Shown here in pieces: positions 1 through 10,404 of a stretch of DNA of 64,000 nucleotides. Made by a program: the position numbers and the translations under genes. The stretch comes from Chaetomium olivaceum. Lineage: Eukaryota; Ascomycota; Sordariomycetes; Sordariales; Chaetomiaceae. The stretch's first letter is position 1. Every line of letters starts with the position of its first letter. The stretch spans positions 124,001 to 188,000 of the forward strand of contig JAYWVB010000054.1 in the NCBI GenBank assembly GCA_039881045.1. The letters are read 5' to 3'. The notes under the pieces were generated by a model. It was given only the letters and a program-made list of their open reading frames with translations. It did not search any database and was not told the DNA's origin.

Positions 1-651
1 GGGCACCTTGACCTTCCATCACAGAATTATCACTCGCTCTCTTGGCGGTGGGCGACGGTGGGCCGCGAGTATTGGGGACGATTCGGCCACCGGCAGTGAC
101 ACGAACGTGGGTAGGGGAAACAACGGCCTTGTAGAAACGCTGGAAACCTTCGTCTCGCTGAGCTGGGGCACCGGTGGGCGCCGGAATGGGCTCTGTTGTT
201 GCAGCCTCGGTCTCGCTTCTTCCGCGGTATTTCCATTCCATCGGGCGGGAAGGGTCGTAAGGAAGATCCTGGGCGATATCTCGGGTAGTGTCCCGGGGAG
301 CTTCGCGGGTAGGCGCACGTAGTGAATTGTGAGAAGCCTCTCGGGCAAGCTCACGGCCCATACGGCGGCTGACGGTACCCTTGAATATGAGCTCATCTGA
401 GGTCACAGAGGAATCATCCTTGTGCCTGATGGTGGACGGCTTGCAGCTGCTGCTAGAACCAGATGATGACTCTCTTCCAGGACGACGAAGGATATCAGCT
501 GTTGCCCTTCTGTTAGTCACACTCCGTTTAAACTATGGCAGTCGCAAGACCTACCGATCTCCGGGTTCCGAGCCAGAGGCAAAATCTCATCCGGAACATG
601 ATTTGTACGAAGGCCCATGAGCTCAGTGAGAGTGTAGGTTCGGCGAGCCAT
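1..651 (-). CDS. Unknown protein with eIF4E-binding-like motif, N-terminal part (runs off left edge)
   Basis: Two exons are visible on the minus strand: 651-555 and 498 to the window edge. They are joined by a 56-bp intron (499-554) with a GTAGGT donor, a GACTAAC branch site and a CAG acceptor, and the reading frame continues across the join (..RNPEI|ADILRR..). The start at 651 has a good context (GCAACATGGCT). Residues 5-11 read YTLTELM, which fits the YxxxxL-hydrophobic eIF4E-binding consensus and, as in 4E-T-like proteins, lies right at the N-terminus. The rest is low-complexity and polar, rich in Arg, Ser and Pro, with no fold I recognise. An open frame also continues upstream to an ATG at 1059, so a longer N-terminus is possible; a GTAAGTG donor near 1184 suggests a spliced 5' leader instead. 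The C-terminus lies outside the window. The function is inferred from the motif alone. Confidence 0.55.
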
Positions 652-2069
652 GTTGCGATTTATGTGGGCGAAGACGTAGTACGTTCGATGCCTTGGTGCG
701 TAGTGCCAGCGTAACAAGGTGGGGTAGAGTCTGTCGCAGCCGGATGCTGATGGCAACGACTGAATGACAAGGGCGACAACGGGTGGTACTAGAACCTTCT
801 CGCTGTTCCGGTCTGTCAGTCTCTGCTCTTCGAGCTGTGACACGATGAATCGTGGTAGAAGAGAGCGGTGAGATTCGAAGGGGCTGTTGGCTGTCATAGA
901 GTCAATTTTGACCTCAATAAACTTGCAACGGTTGTGTAGTTGCAGGAGATGCTTGATCGCAAATATGGTCGAGGGGGTGATTGTGCAGTCTTCGAGTTGG
1001 AGGTCTTTTAGGTGTTGAAGAAGGCGCCGGGCGCGCTTGCGGATAGAGGGTTGCCTCATTGTGTTGGAAGGGAAAATAAAGCAAACTTATGGGGTTGTGA
1101 CATGTAGGTCGGTCGGTGATGGGGAGGATGCTGTGCTGTGTTTCGGGTAGGATAAGAGAGAATGGGATCTGAGAGAATCACTTACGGAGTGCCAGCAGAC
1201 TGAACTGCAAAACCGAGTTGGACGTCAAGGCAGAGCGGAAGATGAATGACCGGGGAGTCGACTAGGCTGGAGTGCTGCAGCAAGCTAAGGGTCAATGGTA
1301 GAATAGCTCCAGAGAAGGTTGAAGCCGAGAAACAGAGGAATGAGGAAGAAGTTGGAGGCAAGGTGGTCGCGCCCAAAAAGCAAAATTTGCCAAAAGGACA
1401 GGAAGAGGGTACAACGAAACGACAAGTCGCGTTGATTTGTCCTGAACAGAAAGTTGGATAGAGAACAAGAGGGGACGATGCAAAAAGACGCGGCGATGGT
1501 GGAGGAACGAAGGGAGGCAGGTTAAGCGGGCAGAAATTGGTGAGAGAGTGCAGACTTTGACAGGATCGCTTGTACGGGTCGCATAGTTAACTGGAAGGTG
1601 CGAGTAATACTGGGAAGGAACGCAGTCAGAACGAGAAGTCGGTATAAGGCCATGGGACGACAACAGGAAGGTACATCCACAATCAGGGTTGAAGTCTGCA
1701 GATGTTCAGACGGGAAGTACCAAACGCGAATCCATATCACCTCAGTTACCATAGGTTTCAACTACACTGGAACGAAAAGCACATCATTTTCCTTTAGTTG
1801 TTGTTAATAAATACCCGACCCGCACAATTCAGGGGTGTAAACATAGGATGCTCATTCAGAAACATATCTTCATGGATGTTGGATACTTTATTGTGTTGGA
1901 GGTGAAAGAGCCAAGTCACAGCTGCAGAGAGGTCGACACCAGCACTGCAACAAAAGACAAGAAAACTTCCATACTTCATGAATGTTACTGCAAAAGGGTA
2001 TATGCACTACTGTGTTGTGTTCACCTTGCCCGGCCTATCTTGAACCCTCCCACCTTCATCACACCACCC
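652..2069. other. Intergenic / 5' leader of the left-edge gene; no gene supported
   Basis: Open frames here are short and overlap on both strands. The only structured signal is a consensus GTAAGTG splice donor on the minus strand at about 1184, compatible with a 5'-UTR intron of the left-edge gene. The part next to 2070 is probably the 3' flank of the ARP10 gene. I see no tRNA or repeat. Confidence 0.5.
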
Positions 2070-3838
2070 TTAGTTAGTCCCCCAAACACCCAAAGTCCAA
2101 GCCGACCCGGCAGCAGACCCTCTGATTAGCCCGCCTGCCCCCAAACTCTGTCTCTGCGTTTTATAATCGACATCGCTAGCCCTGCTCGCCCCAGCAGCAC
2201 CATGCTGCAACCAAAGCTCTCGATCAATGGTGGCAATAGCTGGTGCTTTAAGTTGGGTGATCAGGCTCGCCCCGCTCCAGGCCCCGAGTGACTCGATAGC
2301 TCTCATCTCGCCCTGAACTCGTGGTGTCCTGTCTGTTCCCCTTTTCAACTGTTCCTCGATGGGGTCTACCTCGGGTGTGGTGTTGACTGCGTCATGCCAA
2401 ACGCCGTCTCTTTCCTCGCCCCCATTGGCCTGTGGCGAGCTGCCCGGTGGTGAACCATTACCCTCTTGGCTTGTCTCTTTCCCTTTCAATTTGGTTTTGG
2501 TGCGCAGTTGTTCCACGGCCTTTCCTTGGACAGGGTCCCACCCTCTCTCCTGGACGAGGTGGGATACTTCATCGAAGATTCGGCCCCGGAGGCCAAGGAC
2601 ATTGGCACATCCACCGGTGAAGATGATGCGAGAGATGCAAATTGCCCGTACATCCACCGGTAGTTGAAGAAGGCTCCGGTAAACTAATAAATGTAAGGGT
2701 TGTTCGTGGTCGTCAAAACTGCAATATGAATACTGGGAGTCGAAGAACGCGTTTTCGCACGGCTCCGCGAGGGCGTTGAAGGGGAGCTCCAGCGTGGTTG
2801 GCGATCGCCAAGACCTGAGAGGTATCGTAACTAGGCCGGATTCCTTAGGTGTTGTGTGTTCCCCGTGGTCGCCCTCATCCTGCTCTTGAACGGTCGCTAA
2901 AGCCTCGGAGGACGGCTGGGCAGAGACAGAGGCCTGGCGGGGTTTGCACCAGACCATGCGAGTGGTGATGTCGCTGCATTCTTCAAAACTAATGACACGC
3001 TCCTGACCACCGCCAGCCTCGGTTTGGGATTCGGGAAGATGCTTGGCGAGCAGGTTATGCGTCTGCTCAACAAGCATCCTGCCGCCGCGAATGCTCCGCT
3101 TGGTGTCTACCTCGCGGTACTCATAGATACTTGTGACAACTGTCTCACTCCAGCCGAGATCAACAACGAGTGCTGAGCGTAACCCGGCACCGACAGTCAG
3201 AGTGAGTTGGGACGAGAGTAGTGAGACGGTAGGCGGCATGAAGCGGGTGAAGACGCTGTCCAAAGCTGCTGATAGCAAGGGGATAGGTAATGTGGAGGGA
3301 ACAACCCAGACCAACCTCCGCGGGCGTGAGTCAATGAGTAGATATCTGGGACATCATTAAAATCATGGCCTGCTATAACCGAAAGGCTGCCTGCTTACTT
3401 GGTAAACGCTTCTCTCAGCGCCCGCTCGATTTTGTCCCCCACCAAACCGAGATCAGCACCTCGGACATCATACTGCCACAACTCATGACCCTTCCCCCAC
3501 GATCCATCAGCGGGCGTTGCCTTCCATTCGTTGTGGTAGTCGGTCTGCCATGCCCTGAAGTCACCAGCCCTCCGCTGTTGGTCGGGCGCAAACCAAACGC
3601 ATCCTCTAGGAACCGAATCCCCGGAAAAGCCAACCTGCAGTTTCCGGGTACCAAACTCAATGATGATGATCTCCTCGTCAGCGCGGAGGCTGGATGGGGA
3701 CCCAAAGTTGGATGGAATGGCGGAGATGGACCGGAGTGGTGTAGACGGCCCGCTTTGGTGAAGACCGGCTCCGGTTGGTGATCGGATGTTAGCGACCGAC
3801 CGGTGCGGAAGCGGTGTTGAACCCGAGGGTGTTGCCAT
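2070..3838 (-). CDS. arp10: Actin-related protein 10/11, dynactin pointed-end subunit
   Basis: The gene has two exons, 3838-3399 and 3345-2070, with a 53-bp intron at 3346-3398 (GTAAGC donor, CCCAG acceptor), encoding about 571 residues. Exon 1 has a Ser/Pro-rich leader and then the first actin-fold strand (EEIIIIEFGTRKLQVGFSGD). The splice restores the actin-family strand KYLLIDSRPRRLVWVVPSTL. Exon 2 carries the second phosphate-loop region (ALVVDLGWSETVVTSIYEYR) and the late motif IIFTGGCANVLGLRGRI. The phosphate and adenosine loops are degenerate, as expected for Arp10/Arp11 rather than conventional actin. In fungi this subunit caps the pointed end of the dynactin filament and supports dynein-driven nuclear migration (family knowledge). 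Acidic and Gly/Ser-rich insertions in the C-terminal half are typical of fungal members. It is transcribed divergently from the Yen1 gene with a 484-bp shared spacer. Confidence 0.85.
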
Positions 3839-4322
3839 TTTAGAGGGGATAAAATCTCAGAAGGCCATGATCCGCGATAGTTTGAGGCGGAGATTGATTT
3901 TACCAAAGTAAGAAAGTTTCCTACTCTTTGTCCTGTTTGCCCTCGGATTTGGTATCTCAATCAACATCAGAAGTTCGTGTTACTAAACAAACACATCGAT
4001 GATCGCGTTTGGCGGGCCAGGTGCGGTACCTTGTTAAGTGTATATCTTTAGCAGCATGCAACTAAACCGGATTCTGCCGTTCATGCCCGTGCTCCTATGA
4101 CAACCCTCAAATATCTCCCAAAACGGAAGAACGTCAACATCGCTGTCAACAAAGGCGCAGTGCGTTCGAATTTTGACATTGAACACCGTCCATTGAACTC
4201 TCAATTCTCCCAATTAAATTTCCAAAAAGCTAGCTTTGAACTGTTCAATTACCTTGGCTTACCATGCTTCGGTAACCAATCTTTTGGGCTTTTGAGCAGC
4301 AAGCGCACCGGAAACCGCCACG

Positions 4323-7095
4323 ATGGGCATCAAAGGGTACATAGAGGTCAGGTGTGCAGTCAAACAGGTTATCGGATTGCTAACTATTGGGTTGCAGAAT
4401 CTACAAGGAAATTGGCTCCGGCGACCGCATTTCCCTCTGTAAGCTCGCCATCGACACGCTCGAAGAGACGGGCCGACCGCTCCGGCTGGCCATCGACTTC
4501 TCGATATGGCAGTTTCAAGTGCAGGCAGCTCGGGGTGAGTATCTGTTTCTACCTTTGCTTGCCTCATTACGGCACTTGAGTGCTAACATTCAACCACCAG
4601 GCGGTGCCAACCCCGCAATCCGTACACTCTTCTACCGCCTCGTCCGCCTCCTCGGCCACGCCATTCACCCCATCTTCGTTTTCGACGGCCCGAACAAGCC
4701 CGCCTTCAAACGCAACAAGCGCTCGTCAGGAAAGGGTGATACCGTAGCCACCGCCATGGCCAAGCACCTCATCCGACACTTCGGTTTTGCGATGCACGAC
4801 GCCCCCGGCGAAGCGGAAGCGGAGTGCGCGCTGCTTGAGCAACAGGGGATCGTCGACGCCGTCCTCAGCGAGGACGTGGACACAATCATGTTTGGCTGTC
4901 GAAAGACACTGCGGAACTGGTCTTCCGAGGGCACGAAGGGCTCCAAGACGCCGACGCACGTGTCCATGTACGACGCCGCGGCCGTCGCTGCGGGGGCGAG
5001 CAAGCTGGACAGAGAGGGGATGGTGCTCGTTGCGCTGATGAGCGGCGGGGATTACCTTTCCGAGGGTGTACCTGGGTGCGGAGTCAAGGTCGCTTGCGAG
5101 GCGGCAAGAGGCGGATTTGGACGGGACCTGTGCCGGATTAAGAGAGCGGACAGGGACGGTCTAGCGGCATGGAAGGCAAGGCTTTTGCATGAGTTGCGGA
5201 CAAATGAGAGTGGGGTGTTTCGTACGAGGCACAAGGCTTTGGAGATACCGGAGAACTTCCCAAACATGGAAATTCTACGGTATTATACTCACCCAGTTGT
5301 ATCCAAGGAGGCTACCGTCGAACGACTAAAGAAGGAATTTCCTCCGGCGAGTGCCGTGGATGTCGTGGGATTGAGAGAGTTCACACGCGAGACGTTCGAC
5401 TGGGAGTTTAAGAACGGGGCCATAAAGCTTATTCGCGTCCTCGCCCCGAGTCTTTTGGTTCAGCAGTTCCTCGACAGGTCGGAGTCCACAGAAGCACATG
5501 ATGACGACCTCGATATGAAACAGGAAAAGGAGTCAGCTCTCGTAGGAGCGATCTCAAGTAAGCGCGCACACTTCAGTACCGACGCTACACCGGAGCTACG
5601 AGTATCCTTTATCCCAGCCGATATCGTCAAGCTTGACTTGGACAAGGAACCGGAAGAGGAGGAAGGCGAGGGCTTTGGCCGCAGCGGGATCGCACTAAAT
5701 AGCGACGACGATTTCGACGAGGAACCTAGAGAGGGACTAGGCAGTGAACAGCCAAAGTCTAGCGTCAGAAAACCGTTTGATCCGTTCCAGCCGGAATTGT
5801 TGTGGGTTCCTGCGACGCTTGCAAAGTTGGGGATCCCTCTAACTGTAGAGGATTGGGAGGGGCGACAGAGAATGAAGGAGCAACGAGTTGCCACCAAGGG
5901 CACCAGGAAGCCGAGGGCCAAAAAAGCGGATATGCCAACCGGGGCCTTAGACAAGTATGTCAAAATTACCAAGAGCGTGGCTGGAGGCGCGGAGAAGGAC
6001 GCGCCGCGTCCTGAATTCACATCATCACCCCCAAGGACCAGCGGCGAACGCAATCCGCCCGTGCTCGCGCCAACGGGAAAGGGTGCGCAGTCTAAGACCT
6101 CTACCTCTTCTCAGGCCAAAACATTAGCGACTATCAACCCATGGACGCTCGCTAACTCGCGAGCCAGTCCCCGCGGTGCCGAGCCCAGTTCTGCCCAGGA
6201 GGCGATTCTTATATCGTCTAGCCCAGTCGCCCCTGCGTCACCTGAGGCCTCTGGCGCGAGTCTGGGATACACCCAGACGACACCAACGAGGGCAAAGCGA
6301 GTAAGCTCCCCGATGACGGGGGACATCCCCTCACCCGGGTCACTATTCGGTTCCTCTCCAAGCCCGAGACAACCGCAATTCCCAGTTTTTGAAGAGCCAG
6401 CTGAGAAGGGGCAACCTACGGCGACGACACAGTTGAGAAGGAAAACAAGACCGTTCAAGAAGGTCAAAAGTGGTGCAAACGGCTCCGCAAACACCTCAAC
6501 GCAAAGGTCGATTAAAGCGTTTGGGAAAGTGCTGAAGAACCTAGGCTCCTCGCAAGCCAGTTCGAAGCGCGACGCCTTCGACAAAGAGCCGATCGAGATC
6601 TTATCCGATGACGACGACGATATTCCTCTACCACCGCTCAAACAACTACCAGCTGCGAATATATTCGGCCGGAATGCCCCTTGCATCAATAGCAGCTTCG
6701 GCCTAGTTAGTGACGATGATCCGTTCGCCTCACCACCACCGCCCCGCCGCACGGTTTCGCCGTGCTCTCCACCAATACACACCAATGCGCCGGCTTCATC
6801 AGCCCAGCGCAAGTCGGGACCGCACACCCAACTTGAAACGAAGGGTGTGGACGTAATCAAGGATGACACCACTGGCACCACAACCACTACCACCGGCAAA
6901 AACACATCAACAGAGTTGTATATCATCGACACGAGCCTCAAAGGCACAGCCTACTTCGGCACCCTGGAGGTCGACCGTGACGACGCAGATCGGGTGCAGG
7001 CTGCCCACAACGCCCCGCGACAGGGTAAGCCACCAAGCAGACGGGCGTGGCGGCGGAGCGAGATACCCGTTTTAGATCTTACTGGAGAGGACTGA
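4323..7095 (+). CDS. yen1: Yen1/GEN1-family Holliday-junction 5'-flap endonuclease
   Basis: Exons are 4323-4336, 4398-4534 and 4601-7095, giving about 881 residues. The first exon supplies only MGIKG; the frame continues MGIKGIYKEIGSGDRISL. XPG/FEN1 signatures are present: N-terminal LAIDFSIWQ and FVFDGPNKP, the XPG-I block GEAEAECALLEQQGIVDAVLSED cited here only by its ends (GEAEAE, LSEDVDT), and SGGDYL at the start of the H2TH region. The invariant acidic catalytic residues in these motifs are all present. A GEN1-type middle domain follows at roughly residues 380-480. The C-terminal half is disordered, Ser/Pro-rich and acidic, with IEILSDDDDD and a terminal PVLDLTGED, both SUMO-interacting-like. 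The enzyme would cut Holliday junctions and 5' flaps in the nucleus at late cell-cycle stages. Both introns have consensus splice sites and all phases agree. Confidence 0.87.
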
Positions 7096-7492
7096 GCATT
7101 GCATATCTGGCCAGGTTTAGGGATATGGTAAATATGAACACTATGCTATACAGATGGCCGGGGATAGAAAAGATCCAAACATGAGATGATGATACCCTTA
7201 AATTTAGATACAAAATGGCTTCAAACGGAACATTTTTCGCTCCGCTCATTCACACTGTGACACCGTTGCATTATCTATCACCTTGATCCAGTATAGACGG
7301 TATAATTGGTTGGCCATCAGCCACAACGTATGGAAAAATAAGCTACACGACCAACCAAGAGGTAAAAAGTAAAAGGTAACGCCCGCCTCCTGTGTCCTAC
7401 CGAGGAACGCCGCCTTTTATAGCACACCCCATCCAACCAACCTCCCGCAGCCCTTCCCAGCCTTCCACCACTCCACCACTCCCGCTCTCCTC
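7096..7492. other. Convergent 3' spacer between yen1 and swp73
   Basis: A 397-bp spacer between two convergent stop codons. It is AT-richer than the flanking coding sequence and presumably holds both 3' UTRs. No other element seen. Confidence 0.6.
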
Positions 7493-9494
7493 TCATACCC
7501 TCGTAGGCTGCTTGGCGAGCAAGACATTGACACTCTCGCGAGCATTAGTCGTAGCCCAGACACTGTCTCTGCCCCCACGGCGCCACTCATCACCGGTAGC
7601 ATCCTCACCGCCGCCGCGCGTGGCCTCGCCCATGATGACCTCGAGATCCCTCTTCTGGGAGCTAAGCCAGCCCTTGACAAAGCCGACGGGGTCGCGGGCC
7701 ATGGAGGCAAGGAAGGTGTGCTTGGCCTTGGACTGGGCGACGGCCTGGATGAGGACGGCGAGCTGGTCGTCGAGCCCGGCCACCTCCTTAAGCATGGCCG
7801 CGTACTGCGGGTTGTGCACGAAGGGCGAGAGGCGCGAGCGCAGCGGGTCGTCGACCGGCACGCGCACGTCGTAGATGGTCGGCTGGGGGTCCTTGTGGAA
7901 GGCCTCGTCCACGCGGATCGTGTAGGCCAGCTTGACGGGCGGCAGCGCCCGCAGGTGTGGGGTGAGGTAATCGTTGAGCTGGGGGATGTAGCCCGTCTCG
8001 CGGGGAATTACCTGGAGGGGAGGGCGTGTTAGCAAGGGGACGAACGGGTGTGGGGTGGTATAACAGGGGGCAACAGGAAGCGGGGTACAAACCCTGCGCA
8101 GCAGATCATCACACCGGAAGTTGCGCTTCTCTTCGTCTTCTTGTAGGTTCATCAGTTTTATGTACTCCCACAGTGCCATGACCGCCTCCTGGCGCGTCGC
8201 CTCGCGCATGTCGATAATGTCGGCGAGCGCCGGCGTCAGCTCAAAGCGCTCGGGGTCTTCGTGACGGAAAAGGTTGATGGTGATATTCATGTTTTCGTCG
8301 CCGTTACGCTTGAAGGTGAACTCATCAAAGTCGGCCATGGCGGGCAGGTTACCAGCGCCCGCCGGTGTCCTATCTGGCTTCTTCCACTCCACGCTGGTAT
8401 CTGCACCCTGGCGGCCGGGCTTTGGACGATCGAAGTCCACTGTGAGGGCTTTGAAGAAATGCGACAGCCGTGGCCGCTTGGCGGCAGCCGCAGGTTTGCT
8501 CTTAGTTTTGCTCGGGCTGTCCGTCTCCATCTTGTCCCCCTCTGCCTCGTTGTCATCGCCCTTGCGTTGCTCCTCGTCCGCTTCCACCTCATCTTCGTCG
8601 TCGAGCAGTCGGCCTTCGATCTTGACGCGGTATGACGACTCCAGGTTGGACGAAAAGTCGAATGTATCGACATTGAGGCCGCTGCCCTGCCAGAACTGGT
8701 CTTCGACGGTGTTGCTGACCCAGATGCGCAACGTCTTGTATCGCTAAACCGACCAGCGTCAGCCATCGACAGGCATGTCACGAACCCCCACAACCCCCAC
8801 GCCCCCCATCCCGCCTCTCCAATACGTTGGACATACCTTGGTGTTGCGGTTTAATGAATCGACAATGTCTAGTCTCTTGCGCGTCATGGTGGCATCGAAC
8901 CGGCGCTCCAAATCACGGAGTTGCGTGTAACAGGTGGCGACGTCGCTCCCCGCGGACAGCCCTTCCTCGACGCCGTCGGGCAGGTTCTTGTCGGTCGGCT
9001 TGCCACTCCTCAACTTCGCGAGGTGGTTGGCCTGCTGCTGCTGGTGGTGCTGCTGGTTGATCTGTGCCTGCGTCATGGGCACCGAGTGGTGAGGACCGGC
9101 CGACATCATGGGGCCTGGGACGGGTAAGCGTTAGGGAGGATTGGGGCTCTATCTTGACGGATGGACGCGGGCGCGGCTGCACTAGGCGGCTTGGGGTTGT
9201 GTGTTGCGGTTTGCGATTCGCGATGCGCTAAGGTTCAGAGACTGGAGTCCGGAGCGCGCAGCGGTCTGAGATCCCAAGCGCAGAGCTCCACCTGACGCAA
9301 AGCCCGGGAACGTGCCGGGGGCGAGGAAAAGCGGAGCGCTTCGGGGCCAGCAAGCCGGGGTTCCAGAAGATAATCGGACGAAGCCAAGTGATTCACATAC
9401 CGATGCCGCCTCGGCGTTGTGGGACATGTTGTCCTCCTCCTCCTGCCCTGGGGGGCGCATGTTGTTGGGCGTAGCCACGGTATTGCGGCTGCAT
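7493..9494 (-). CDS. swp73: SWI/SNF and RSC complex subunit Swp73/Ssr3 (BAF60 family, SWIB domain)
   Basis: Four exons: 9494-9401, 9114-8837, 8743-8093 and 8011-7493, about 513 residues with matching phases. Exon 1 encodes an N-terminus rich in Gln, Gly and Pro starting MQPQYRGYAQQHAPPR. Exon 2 has PMMSAGPHHS, a Gln/His tract and the helix RRFDATMTRKRLDIVDSL. The exon 2-3 join gives KRYKTLRIWVSNT, the BAF60 hallmark. The SWIB domain lies around FELTPALADIIDMREATRQE, and the C-terminal region contains RSRLSPFVHNPQY. BAF60/Swp73 proteins bridge remodelling complexes to transcription factors and chromatin in the nucleus (family knowledge). The third intron (8012-8092, 81 bp) is a multiple of three with no stop, so it can be misread as coding; its GTTTGT donor and CTCCAG acceptor, and the break in conserved sequence, mark it as an intron. 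Intron 1 is long for this organism (286 bp). Confidence 0.88.
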
Positions 9495-10404
9495 ATCGTC
9501 TCAATCGGCTAGTTCGCCACTGAAGTGATTGGATGGATAAAAGGGGGGGAACAGTGGATGTATATTCTTTTTTTCGTGATGCGGTCGGGTCCGGCGGTCC
9601 GGGTTTCGCTGAGCGGGCGCGTCGATCGCGTCGTGGTTTCCAAATTGGTGGAGTTTCGCAAAGCAAAACGCACATGCAGGCGCGGCCCCCACACAGGTGT
9701 ACACTCTTGGCGAAAAGTTGGGAGAAGTGAGCGCTACAGAAAAATGAACGTTTGCACCCCTCGCCTAACTCTTGCCAACAACGTTCCCTGGCAATCATGG
9801 GGATACGGAGTGCTCAATGCTGAGCTATGTACCTGTTAGGTTAGACATGCAGCTTTAAGTTATCGTATGGGCTGTACTTTGGTAATCGAGCCTCTCCTAC
9901 TTCATTTATCTGTATGCCACGCCCTGCAGCAAGAGTTATTTTGTACCCAGCGCCTTGCATCATGTGATACCCATGACAAACAACATTCAACAACACCCAA
10001 GAAAGCAAGCAGTTACTGCCTCATCAACGTTGCATTTTGGAACTGAAGTAAACTAGGATACACAGAGTGTAGTCCCAAGTGTAATGCAACCTCCACGGAA
10101 ATCATCTACAAAAAAACACAAAAGCCAAAAAAACGAGATGAGTGGCTAGATGATGCGGGAAGAGCCTGCGCCACGCTCCCAGAAGTGCCCATTAAAGGTA
10201 GTAGTAGTTGCAGTTGAAATGCTATGCCTTCCCCCCCAAACCTCCCTAGGCAGCCCTCAGACCGCCCCATGCATTTCATGCCCGTGTCCAAATCCTCCAA
10301 TTCTTCGACACCACCCGTGGCCGCCGCATTCCAGAAAGACGTGACCCCCGTTTAGTATACTACGGGGGATGCGTCAAACTGGCGTCTCGGAGCGCCTATC
10401 CGAT
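9495..10404. other. Spacer between swp73 and the PDK1-type kinase gene
   Basis: This 910-bp stretch holds the swp73 promoter and leader and the 3' flank of the kinase gene. Short overlapping frames only; no RNA gene or repeat recognised. Confidence 0.5.

Noticed and set aside
3327..3333. TGAGTCA, a further GCN4/CPC1-like heptamer
   Set aside because: It falls within exon 2 of arp10, close to the splice acceptor, as a single copy; most likely chance.
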